Below are positions 1 to 7,499 of a stretch of DNA of 60,449 bases, in pieces. This DNA comes from Caldilineaceae bacterium SB0661_bin_34 (GTDB lineage: Bacteria; Chloroflexota; Anaerolineae; Caldilineales; Caldilineaceae). Each line of letters begins with the position of its first letter. The stretch's first letter is position 1. The stretch spans positions 1-60,449 of the forward strand of contig VXMJ01000095.1 in assembly GCA_009841145.1 (NCBI GenBank), written 5' to 3'. Made by a program: the position numbers and the translations under genes. Below the pieces are notes generated by a model. That model worked only from the letters and a program-made list of their open reading frames with translations, made no database searches and was not told the origin of the DNA.

Positions 1-2
1 GG

Positions 3-353
3 CTCAACCGCAGCATCCTGGCCAGTGGCTGGGGCTCGTGGGAGCGCAAGCTGGCCGACAAGGCCGGCGAACTGCGGAAGGTGAATCCGGCCTACACGTC
101 GCAGAGGTGCAGTCGGTGCGGCCATGTAGACAAGTCAAACCGGCCGTCGCAGGCGGTGTTCGCGTGCGGGTCCTGCGGGTTCCGTGCCAACGCCGACCAC
201 AATGCGGCGGTCAACATCTTGGTGCGGGCGGGACTTCCGTGCGTGCCCGTTTCGGCCCGCGGGGCAGGGGCATCTGCACGGCGAGGGGCAATCCCATGGG
301 GGACCCCGACAACCCGTGAACGAGATGGGCCGGCTGTCAAGTCCGGCCTATAA
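3..353 (+). CDS. tnpB: IS200/IS605-family TnpB (OrfB) C-terminus, truncated by window edge
   Basis: This is the C-terminal end of a TnpB-type RNA-guided nuclease carried by IS200/IS605 elements. The reading frame is open from base 3, so the N-terminus lies outside the window. Visible features are a treble-clef zinc ribbon made of two CxxC pairs (CSRCG and CGSCG, about 111-182) and the following DHNAAVNIL block. The Asp of that block is the last RuvC catalytic acid in this family. After the conserved core there is a low-complexity Arg/Gly/Pro tail of about 35 residues to the TAA at 351-353. In this family the guide (omega) RNA overlaps the 3' end of tnpB and the element's right end, so 300-500 is where it would lie; I could not delimit it. 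The element's integrity cannot be judged. Confidence 0.8.
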   Translation, partial: LNRSILASGWGSWERKLADKAGELRKVNPAYTSQRCSRCGHVDKSNRPSQAVFACGSCGFRANADHNAAVNILVRAGLPCVPVSARGAGASARRGAIPWGTPTTRERDGPAVKSGL

Positions 354-508
354 GTCCTAATTGACCACACCAGAACCGGCAGCGCCTCGAAACATGCACA
401 GGAGAAACTTGCGGCCACCCTTGCCGAAATACCGGACCGCGGATCGTAGGGGGCTTGTTTGAAATCACTTCAAGCCGACAAGGACAGTCCAATACATTCG
501 GAGGATGC

Positions 509-1408
509 ATGCGCATAGCGGTAACCGGTGGAAGCGGCGCCATAGGCACCTATGTGTGCCGCGAACTCATCGAGCAGGGACACGAGGTGGTCTGCCTCGA
601 CACGGCCGAGCCCAAGATCCCAATGGAGTTCCGGCAGTGCGACCTGACATCCCTTGAGGCCGCGTCAAAGGCCATTTCGGACTGCGAACAGATCGCGCAT
701 CTGGCGGCGCTCCTGGGCACCTCCGGCGACCTGCCGCGGGAAGTACTCCTGGGAAGGAACACGGTGCTTGCCTACACCGTGTTTGAAGCTGCCCGCCGGA
801 GCGGCATTCGCCGGGTGGTGTATGGCGGCAGCGAGTGCGGTTCCGGCTTTGGCATCCACGAAGCCGAGTTGGTGCCGCTGTACCTGCCCATCGACGAGGA
901 ACACCCCCTGTGGCCTCACGAGGCGTACAGCCTGTCCAAGTACTTCGGAGAACGCATCGGGGCCAACTACGCCAGGGCATTCGGTCTGGAAGTGGTGTCG
1001 CTGCGCTACCCCCACGTTTGGCTCCGGCGCAATGTTGAAGCGGTGAAGCATATGGTAATGCAGGCGCGCCGAGGAAACGGACTGGCAGCACTGGAACCAA
1101 AGGACTGGCTGGGAGCGTACATCGCCGTACGGGATGTCGCGCGTGCCTTCGCCGCCGCCACGAGCTTCCAATTCGGGTCCGCAGACATGCCGTTCGAGGC
1201 GTTTTACCTGTCCGCCCGCAACACTTGCATCGAAGTCCCCACACTGGAGCTGGCACGAGCCAGATTTGGCTCGGTGCCTCCTCTCAAGGATGCGCGGTTG
1301 TTTCAAGACAATCCCCACGCAAGCGTGTTCGGCATCCGCAAAGCCGAACGGCTTCTGGACTGGAAACCCGTCTGGACCTGGCAGAACTTCGAGCAGTTGG
1401 AACTGTGA
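509..1408 (+). CDS. NAD-dependent epimerase/dehydratase (extended SDR)
   Basis: This is a 299-residue extended short-chain dehydrogenase of the nucleotide-sugar epimerase/dehydratase type. The N-terminus MRIAVTGGSGAIG carries the GxxGxxG Rossmann motif. An Asp follows beta-2 (VVCLDTAEP), which suggests NAD(H). The YSLSKYFGE stretch supplies the catalytic Tyr-x3-Lys. The ATG at 509 is preferred because GGAGG lies at 500-504; a TTG at 455 in the same frame would add 18 residues that do not resemble the family. The substrate is unknown. It precedes the dioxygenase/transport cluster on the same strand but is separated from it by 313 bp with a promoter, so it is probably a separate unit of related carbohydrate function (inference). 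Confidence 0.85.
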   Translation: MRIAVTGGSGAIGTYVCRELIEQGHEVVCLDTAEPKIPMEFRQCDLTSLEAASKAISDCEQIAHLAALLGTSGDLPREVLLGRNTVLAYTVFEAARRSGIRRVVYGGSECGSGFGIHEAELVPLYLPIDEEHPLWPHEAYSLSKYFGERIGANYARAFGLEVVSLRYPHVWLRRNVEAVKHMVMQARRGNGLAALEPKDWLGAYIAVRDVARAFAAATSFQFGSADMPFEAFYLSARNTCIEVPTLELARARFGSVPPLKDARLFQDNPHASVFGIRKAERLLDWKPVWTWQNFEQLEL

Positions 1409-1637
1409 CCGGATGCCCTGTCTGCGACTTCGAGATGCAAGGCGGGGGCGGAACCGGATAGTTGTGGGGCACCGCAGCCGCCTTGTGTCAAGCTACAACA
1501 GGCCGTCAGGAAACGGCGTGCACGAAACGCGCCCCATCCACCGGCAGCGCAGCCCACATCCCTGCCTCAGTCAATGGCTTGCACGGGGCATCGAGGGTGT
1601 CGGCAGGAAAGTTCGGCGCCGGTGGTGGACAAGCCAC

Positions 1638-1666
1638 TTCAGGTCGTTTTCCGAAGTTCATATAAT
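1638..1666 (+). promoter_or_regulatory. sigma70-type promoter of the dioxygenase/ABC cluster
   Basis: A consensus -10 TATAAT lies at 1661-1666. A -35-like TTCAGG lies at 1638-1643 with 17-bp spacing. Transcription would start near 1673, about 50 nt ahead of the ATG at 1722. This is the only gene-free stretch over 300 bp on this side of the cluster (1409-1721); apart from the promoter and the palindrome that follows I see nothing in it. Confidence 0.6.
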
Positions 1667-1678
1667 TCCACTTCCGTA

Positions 1679-1697
1679 GTGCGAACGAGGTTCGCAC
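1679..1697 (+). promoter_or_regulatory. perfect palindrome, probable operator
   Basis: GTGCGAAC, a 3-nt spacer GAG, and GTTCGCAC form a perfect 8+8 inverted repeat centred at about +15 relative to the predicted start of transcription. A repressor bound here would block the promoter at 1638-1666. Position and symmetry are typical of LacI- or GntR-type operators of sugar catabolic operons. No regulator gene lies in the cluster, so the regulator is unknown. Confidence 0.5.
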
Positions 1698-1721
1698 GCA
1701 GTTGGCTCCTGGAGGACAGGC

Positions 1722-2513
1722 ATGGCGGAGTTTGCCTATCCCAACTTGGACGGCCTGGACAAGGCCTACGCCCAGGATGGTTACGCTATCGTGCGACAGG
1801 TCATTGACGAGAGCCTCGTGGCAGAGGCCAACCGTCATGTGGACTGGCTGATCGAACACAATCCGGATTTGCCGCCGGAGCGGCTTGGTTACTGGCTGAC
1901 GCCCACCGATCCGTTTTGGATGCGCCTGGTCTCCGACCCGCGCCTCGTCGATGTGGCCGCCGCCGTGGTGGGCCCTGATGTAGCCCTCTTTGCCGCGGAC
2001 TACATTGCCAAGCCTCCGAACACAGGTCAGCGCGTGGCTTGGCATCAGGATGCCAGCTACTGGCCGTTGGAACCCATGCAGGTGGTTACACTGTGGGTTG
2101 CCTACACCGAATCCAACCGAGCCAATGGCTGCGTGCGGGTCATTCCGGGCACGCAGCACATGTCCCTGCAGCCGCGCAACCCCGACGAAACCGATTACCA
2201 GGGCGAGATGCTGAGGGGGATGGACCAATCCCTGATTTCCGAAGACGACGCCGTCGATTTCATTCTGGAACCCGGTGATGTCTCCCTGCATCATCCCATG
2301 ATCATCCACGGTTCCGAGGCCAATTCGAGTTCCAGATGGCGCAGGGGCGGCACCTACCAGTACATTCCAACCACCACCGAGGTCACCAAGAAGGACTGGC
2401 CGGTCTTCCTGCTCAGGGGCACCGACACTGTGGGAAGGAATACCTACCGGGAATTGCCAAGGTATGTTCCCGGCCAACATATGCGCTTCAGAGGATGTGA
2501 GGCATGGACATAA
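1722..2513 (+). CDS. phytanoyl-CoA dioxygenase family (PhyH) Fe(II)/2-oxoglutarate oxygenase
   Basis: This 263-residue PhyH-superfamily enzyme would couple decarboxylation of 2-oxoglutarate to hydroxylation (or oxidative dealkylation) of an organic substrate. The facial triad is visible as H108-x-D110 (WHQDASYW) and distal H196 (MIIHGS). Arginines about ten residues on (206-208) fit the 2-oxoglutarate carboxylate contact. Start: GGAGG at 1711-1715 upstream of the ATG. It is the first gene after the promoter and putative operator and lies next to two sugar-type permeases, so its substrate is probably something imported by that system (inference). It is one of three PhyH paralogues in this cluster; the three differ enough in length and sequence to suggest different steps rather than redundancy. 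Confidence 0.85.
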   Translation: MAEFAYPNLDGLDKAYAQDGYAIVRQVIDESLVAEANRHVDWLIEHNPDLPPERLGYWLTPTDPFWMRLVSDPRLVDVAAAVVGPDVALFAADYIAKPPNTGQRVAWHQDASYWPLEPMQVVTLWVAYTESNRANGCVRVIPGTQHMSLQPRNPDETDYQGEMLRGMDQSLISEDDAVDFILEPGDVSLHHPMIIHGSEANSSSRWRRGGTYQYIPTTTEVTKKDWPVFLLRGTDTVGRNTYRELPRYVPGQHMRFRGCEAWT

Positions 2514-2562
2514 TCCAACTATCACCGGCGCGCCGGTTCCCCATGGTGCGGCAGCCAATCCC

Positions 2563-3522
2563 ATGACCACAGCTGACACCACCGCCGGCCAGGTAGCCGG
2601 CAAACTGCTCAAACCGCGCTTGAGCCGCTTGGCCCGGCGCGAGGAACTAGTGGGCTATCTGATGGCAGCCCCTTGGCTGCTGGGCATTCTCTGGTTGTAT
2701 TTCAGCCCGTTCGGGACGGCCCTCTACCTTTCACTGACGGACTATGACATTCTCACCGCCCCCAAATGGATAGGCTTCGAGAACTTCAACACGATGTTGA
2801 CGGACGATCCTCTCTTCTGGAAGTCCCTGAGCGTCACCACGATTTACTCGGTGGCATCCATACCATTGCAGATTGTCCTTGGCCTTTTCCTGGCCATCCT
2901 GCTCAACACACGCATCAGGGGACTGGCTTGGTTCAGAACCCTCTACTACCTTCCGGCCGTCCTGTCCGGCGTAGCCGTTTCGTTTCTCTGGATTTGGGTG
3001 TTTTCCGCCGACTGGGGTGTCCTGAACTTCCTGTTGTCCCTCGTCAACATCGAGGGCCCCAACTGGCTGACCAGTGAGGACTGGGCGCTGACCGCCCTCA
3101 TCGTGATGAGCCTCTGGGGCGTTGGTGGCGGCCTGGTGATCTACCTCGCCGGGCTGCAGGGGGTCCCGACCGAGCTGTACGAAGCGGCCGACATCGACGG
3201 CGCCGGTCGCTTCCGCTCCTTTTACAACATCACCCTGCCGATGGTGTCCCCGGTCATCCTGTTCCAGCTCATTATGGGCATCATCAGAGCTCTGCAGGTG
3301 TTTACGGAGGGCTACGTCATGACCCAGGGCGGCCCCAACAATGCAACGTTGTTCTACATCCTCCACCTGTATCGCAACGCGTTCCGGTTTCTCCACATGG
3401 GCTATGCCAGCGCCCTGGCCTGGGCGCTCTTTCTGTACATCCTGTTGTTGACCCTGGTGGTACTGCGTTCATCCAGTGTCTGGGTCTTCTACTCGGGCGA
3501 GATCAAGGGGCGCGCCAGATGA
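2563..3522 (+). CDS. ABC transporter permease, MalF/UgpA type
   Basis: This 319-residue inner-membrane permease belongs to the carbohydrate uptake family 1 transporters. It has about six hydrophobic segments. The EAA loop, which contacts the ATPase, reads ELYEAADIDGAGRFRSFYNITLPM at about residues 206-229 (key residues E-A-A, D, G, LP). The ATG at 2563 is chosen because upstream in-frame codons back to 2464 encode non-membrane sequence overlapping the preceding gene; the ribosome binding site is weak, so the start is uncertain. It ends in an ATGA overlap with the second permease at 3519-3522, which indicates tight co-translation. The substrate is not readable from sequence. Confidence 0.88.
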   Translation: MTTADTTAGQVAGKLLKPRLSRLARREELVGYLMAAPWLLGILWLYFSPFGTALYLSLTDYDILTAPKWIGFENFNTMLTDDPLFWKSLSVTTIYSVASIPLQIVLGLFLAILLNTRIRGLAWFRTLYYLPAVLSGVAVSFLWIWVFSADWGVLNFLLSLVNIEGPNWLTSEDWALTALIVMSLWGVGGGLVIYLAGLQGVPTELYEAADIDGAGRFRSFYNITLPMVSPVILFQLIMGIIRALQVFTEGYVMTQGGPNNATLFYILHLYRNAFRFLHMGYASALAWALFLYILLLTLVVLRSSSVWVFYSGEIKGRAR

Positions 3523-4403
3523 CAACCCAGACTTCCGCACTACAGCCCGCTGCGCGCCGGCGTTCGATGGCTCCGATCGTGGCCCGGCACGTGGAAAAGG
3601 CAATCATCTACTTCCTGCTGTTGGCTGGGGCCGTAATCATCATGATTCCGCTCTGGTGGATGCTCTCAACCTCGATCAAGCATCCCAAGGAAGTGTTCGC
3701 GTTCCCGCCAACCTTCCTCCCCGCGCGGTTCATGTGGAACAACTACACGGACCTCTTCATCAAGGCGCCATTTCACATTTACATCTTCAACACGACCTAC
3801 ATTGTGATCATGGACTTGGTTGGAACCGTAGCCACAGCCAGCATGGTCGGCTACGCCTTTGCCCGGCTGCGCTGGCGTGGCCGGGACATCTTCTTCGTGA
3901 TCACCTTGGCCACGATGATGCTGCCGGCCACCGTGCTCCTGATTCCGCGCTACATCATCTTCAACGAAATAGGCTGGACGAACTCTTTCAAGCCCCTCTG
4001 GGTGCCAGCCTTCTTCGGCTATGCGTTTTTTATCTTTCTCATGCGCCAGTTCTACGCCACGATTCCTCACGAACTGGACGCCGCGGCGCGCATCGATGGC
4101 GCCAGCGAGTTCGGGGTCTGGTGGCGCATTCTCGCGCCTCTCACCAAACCGGCGCTGGCGGCCTGCGGCATCTTCACCTTCAATGCCACCTGGAATGATG
4201 TCCTGGGCCCTTTGATCTACTTGACCTCGGAGAGCAAAAGCACATTGGCGTTGGGTCTGATGCAGTTTCGGGGCCCCCACCGGACCGACTGGCACTACCT
4301 CATGGCGGCATCGACCCTGGCCATGCTTCCGGTCGTGATCATCTTCTTCTTCGCCCAGAAGTACTTCATTCAGGGAATCACCTTCACGGGGCTCAAAGGG
4401 TAG
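3519..4403 (+). CDS. ABC transporter permease, MalG/UgpE type
   Basis: This 294-residue partner permease of the preceding gene overlaps it by 4 bp. It begins with a short cytoplasmic region and a first transmembrane helix (IIYFLLLAGAVIIMIPLWW). It carries the typical MalG-type EAA motif (ELDAAARIDGASEF...PLTKPAL) near residues 187-215 and ends with a C-terminal hydrophobic segment and a KYFIQGITFTGLKG tail, as in this family. Together with the binding protein at 7500 it would form the membrane part of a sugar importer. No ATP-binding subunit is encoded nearby, so a shared MsmX/UgpC-type ATPase elsewhere in the genome is presumably used (inference from how many CUT1 systems work). Confidence 0.9.
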   Translation: MTTQTSALQPAARRRSMAPIVARHVEKAIIYFLLLAGAVIIMIPLWWMLSTSIKHPKEVFAFPPTFLPARFMWNNYTDLFIKAPFHIYIFNTTYIVIMDLVGTVATASMVGYAFARLRWRGRDIFFVITLATMMLPATVLLIPRYIIFNEIGWTNSFKPLWVPAFFGYAFFIFLMRQFYATIPHELDAAARIDGASEFGVWWRILAPLTKPALAACGIFTFNATWNDVLGPLIYLTSESKSTLALGLMQFRGPHRTDWHYLMAASTLAMLPVVIIFFFAQKYFIQGITFTGLKG

Positions 4404-4603
4404 GCCAATCCTGCGTTCCTGATGGCGGATTCCGCATACCGGCCTTTCGGATCGGGACCATGAATGGACACCCCTAACGGTGGCACGCGTCGCAGGCCCG
4501 TTGGACATTCCGAATCGTCCCAACCAAGCTGCATGCAGACACCTGCGATTGGCCGGTCCCGTCATCGCGAAAACCGGTTCCGGCTTGAGAAGGACCACTA
4601 CCA

Positions 4604-5773
4604 ATGAATGTTACCGGCATTGACTGCCACATCCTCCTGGTCCCGGAGTACAGCGTCGCAGCGAATTCCTCCGCCCAGGACAATCTGGTCGTCGAAGTCC
4701 ACGCCGACAACGGCCTGACCGGCATTGGCGAGACGGACACCAATCCCTGGGTGGCCAAGGCCTGCATCGAAGCTCCCGGCACCCACGTCATGGGGCAAGG
4801 CCTGAAGGAAATGCTCCTGGGCCGCGATCCGGAGGATGTGGAGGCGATCTGGTGGGACCTCTACAACGGCTCCAAAATGACCGGTCGACGAGGCGCCCTG
4901 ATTTGCGCGATGGGCGCCATTGACATGGCACTCTGGGATCTTCGGGCGAAGGCCCGGGATGTTCCGGTCCATCGGCTTCTGGACGATCCCGCCAGGGATT
5001 TCATCACCCCGTATGCATCCCTGTTGCCGGACGGCAAGACGATTGCGGAGTACGGCGACTCACTCCTGTACAAGCTGACAACTGCCCGCGATCTGGGGTA
5101 CAGGGCCGCCAAGCTCGAGATCTGCATCAACGGACCCTACAGCCACAACAGCCTGCAGGAGGACGATGCCCTCGGCGTGGCCATGGTCGAGGCGTGCCGC
5201 AAGGCGGTGGGACCGGATTTCACCCTGATGGTGGATGTGGCCTATTCGTGGCCGGACCCGGAGACCGCGCTGCGCGTGATTCAACAGTTGGCACCCTTGG
5301 ACATCTTCTTCCTAGAGACACCCTTGGATATCGATGACCTGGAAGGACATGCCTGGCTGCAGGAGCGCTCGCCGATACCGCTGGCCGCCGGCGAGTGGCA
5401 GAACACCCACTTCGAGTTCGAGGACCTGGCGCTGCGCGGCAAACTTGACGTTCTCCAGCCAGACATCGGCCGCGTGGGTGGCTTCACGCCGGCCCTGAAG
5501 GTAAGGGACCTGGCCGCCCGCACCGGCCGGCTGATCGTCCCTCACTGCTGGAAAACCGGCATCGGCATCGCCGCGAGCGCCCACTTTGCCGCCGTGTCGC
5601 CCATGTGCCCGTACATCGAGTTCCTGCCGGCCAACCTGTCTGAATCGGCACTGCGACAGGAACTGACCCATGACGAAATCAGACTTGCGGACGGCGTCAT
5701 TCCGCTGCCCCGGCAACCGGGCTTGGGCGTGGAACTGAACCGGACTGCACTGGAACGATACAAGGTTGGTTGA
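4604..5773 (+). CDS. mandelate racemase/muconate lactonizing enzyme family (enolase superfamily), probable sugar-acid dehydratase or racemase
   Basis: This 389-residue enolase-superfamily enzyme abstracts the alpha-proton of a carboxylate substrate bound to Mg2+. The three metal ligands are visible: D211 (MVDVAYSW), E238 (FLETPL) and E264 (AAGEWQ). The acid/base candidates are K170 (AAKLE) after beta-2, and the D287/H314 dyad (QPDIGRVGG and VPHCWKTG). That arrangement fits the mandelate racemase subgroup, whose members include galactonate, rhamnonate and other sugar-acid dehydratases. The start has AAGGA at 4591-4595. A 200-bp gap with no gene or obvious promoter separates it from the permease. 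In context it probably processes the imported compound or the product of the neighbouring dioxygenases; the exact reaction is unknown. Confidence 0.85.
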   Translation: MNVTGIDCHILLVPEYSVAANSSAQDNLVVEVHADNGLTGIGETDTNPWVAKACIEAPGTHVMGQGLKEMLLGRDPEDVEAIWWDLYNGSKMTGRRGALICAMGAIDMALWDLRAKARDVPVHRLLDDPARDFITPYASLLPDGKTIAEYGDSLLYKLTTARDLGYRAAKLEICINGPYSHNSLQEDDALGVAMVEACRKAVGPDFTLMVDVAYSWPDPETALRVIQQLAPLDIFFLETPLDIDDLEGHAWLQERSPIPLAAGEWQNTHFEFEDLALRGKLDVLQPDIGRVGGFTPALKVRDLAARTGRLIVPHCWKTGIGIAASAHFAAVSPMCPYIEFLPANLSESALRQELTHDEIRLADGVIPLPRQPGLGVELNRTALERYKVG

Positions 5774-5790
5774 ACCGGAGGCACGCGGAC

Positions 5791-6501
5791 ATGAAGACGG
5801 ATGCCGAAAAGGCTTTCTTCCTCGAGCATGGATACCTGCACGTGAAGGGAGTCCTGGATCGGGAACAGGTCGATTTCTACCGCACGGAATTCGACCGGGT
5901 GTGGGAACAGGAGGCACCCAAGGTCAACCAACACAAGCTGCTCAAGTACCAGTCGTTCATCGACCTGATCGAGCATCCTCCCATCCTGGAGCGGCAACAG
6001 GAGATTTTCAGAAATCAGACCCAGTTGCTGCAATACGACCTGTTGCGGCAGGACGCAAACAGCGATATGCCGGCCCGCAGTTGGCACCGGGACTTCATCT
6101 TTCCCGGCGACCGGCCCCACTCCATCAACACGATTGTCTACCTGGACCCCATGTCGCACGAACGCGGCCCGACCTGCGTGGTTCCGGGCACCCACCGCGG
6201 TGAGGAATATCCGCCCCTGGACCGCATACACACTTCCCTACCCGGGGAGGTGGAAGTGCTGGCCGAACCGGGAGACGCGGTGTTCATCAACGGTGCCATC
6301 TGGCATTCGGGCGGTGCCAACCGCACGCAAGGCCTGAGACGCGGCATCTTTCTCTACTTCGGATGGTGGTGGATGAAGCGCTACGAACACGAGACGGATC
6401 TGCCGTGGCAGGCCAAGGCCAACGCCTCCGAACTGCGCCTCCAACTGCTGGGTCTCAAGATGCCCGATCGGGACGTGCACCAATACGACCCGACCCGTTA
6501 G
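5791..6501 (+). CDS. phytanoyl-CoA dioxygenase family oxygenase (second copy)
   Basis: This 236-residue PhyH-superfamily Fe(II)/2-oxoglutarate oxygenase has H99-x-D101 (SWHRDFIFPGDR) and distal H172 (IWHSGG) as the metal triad, with R178 or R183 for 2-oxoglutarate. The ATG at 5791 has GGAGG at 5776-5780; a TTG at 5770 would overlap the preceding stop and add seven residues. It lies 17 bp after the enolase-superfamily gene and is almost certainly co-transcribed with it. The proximal motif (HRD) resembles the third paralogue more than the first (HQD). The substrate is unknown. Confidence 0.85.
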   Translation: MKTDAEKAFFLEHGYLHVKGVLDREQVDFYRTEFDRVWEQEAPKVNQHKLLKYQSFIDLIEHPPILERQQEIFRNQTQLLQYDLLRQDANSDMPARSWHRDFIFPGDRPHSINTIVYLDPMSHERGPTCVVPGTHRGEEYPPLDRIHTSLPGEVEVLAEPGDAVFINGAIWHSGGANRTQGLRRGIFLYFGWWWMKRYEHETDLPWQAKANASELRLQLLGLKMPDRDVHQYDPTR

Positions 6502-6594
6502 CACCACCGGCAGCCGAATCCGGCGCGCACCCGCGCGCACGGAGCCTTCGTCACCTGCATCCACATTGTCAGCGCCTTTCGGCACAGGTTTCCC

Positions 6595-7380
6595 ATGCAC
6601 AGACGCATACAGGTAGCAACACCCGATCCCCACGACCTGGATGCCCAGGAGCAATGCTTCCGCGACCACAGCTGTGTGGTCATTCCGGATTTGCTGTCGC
6701 CCGACCTCGTCCGGGAGATGAACGAGGCCATGGACCGCGACATGAAGGCCAACCCGTTCATGTGGTGGACCACCGGCTCCCGCGACTACAACTGCAACCT
6801 CCTATTGAACGAGCCGGTGTTCGAACACGCCATCCGACCGCCGCGGCTGCTGGCTCTACTGGAGCGGCTCATGGGCGGACCATTCTGTTTCGAGGAACTG
6901 GCCGTGCGGCACCGCACCGGTGAGGCCACTGCGGTGTCCACCGACTGGCATCGCGACCGAAACTATTGGGATGAGCATCCCTTGCGCCTCGACTATCCCC
7001 AAATCATCTACTACCTGACCGATGTGGATGAGACCACCCACTGCTTCTCCATCAGTCCGGAACCGGCCGTGGGTCCGACCCTGCCACCACAGGAACACCT
7101 GGAGCGCGGGGGCATTCTTGACTTCCATGGCACGGCCGGCAGCGGCATTCTGTTCAATGCCGCCACGCTCCATGGCGTGACCCTGCGCGAAACCAACAAG
7201 GTGCGGCGCACTATCCAAGTCTACTTCGGCCATCCCGATCGGCTCCCCGTAAGTGACGTCACGCTGATGCCGCCCCGCCTCTGGCGGGACCACGACGACC
7301 CGGAAATCCGACGCTTTTACGGGAAGTTCAACCGGTATTCCAGGGTGGTGCTGGGCGGACTGGGCATTTTGGAGACGTGA
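6595..7380 (+). CDS. phytanoyl-CoA dioxygenase family oxygenase (third copy)
   Basis: This is a 261-residue PhyH-superfamily oxygenase. Its triad is H119-x-D121 (DWHRDRNYW) and H193 (TLHGVTL), with R204/R205 (KVRRTIQV) as the probable 2-oxoglutarate ligand. It is more diverged than the other two: it lacks the PGTH/PGTQ motif (replaced by an SPEPAVGPT loop). It lies 93 bp after the second copy with no visible promoter or terminator between them, so it is probably in the same transcript. As with its neighbours, the family assignment is strong and the substrate open. Confidence 0.83.
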   Translation: MHRRIQVATPDPHDLDAQEQCFRDHSCVVIPDLLSPDLVREMNEAMDRDMKANPFMWWTTGSRDYNCNLLLNEPVFEHAIRPPRLLALLERLMGGPFCFEELAVRHRTGEATAVSTDWHRDRNYWDEHPLRLDYPQIIYYLTDVDETTHCFSISPEPAVGPTLPPQEHLERGGILDFHGTAGSGILFNAATLHGVTLRETNKVRRTIQVYFGHPDRLPVSDVTLMPPRLWRDHDDPEIRRFYGKFNRYSRVVLGGLGILET

Positions 7381-7440
7381 GCCGGCAGAACCGCCGGTGC
7401 CAAAGTGAAGTGGTTTTGCGGGTTTAGTACCCTTAGTCCT

Positions 7441-7464
7441 GTTGCGCTCGTACGATGTCGCAAC
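7441..7464 (+). promoter_or_regulatory. inverted repeat upstream of the binding-protein gene
   Basis: GTTGCG (7441-7446) and CGCAAC (7459-7464) flank a 12-bp spacer that itself contains the perfect 8-bp palindrome TCGTACGA (7448-7455). It lies 36 bp ahead of the ATG at 7500. It could be an operator or a 5' UTR hairpin. It does not match the palindrome at 1679-1697 closely, so I do not claim a shared regulator. Confidence 0.3.
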
Positions 7465-7499
7465 TCCACATTCCGTCATTCAGACAGGGAGCAATACTG

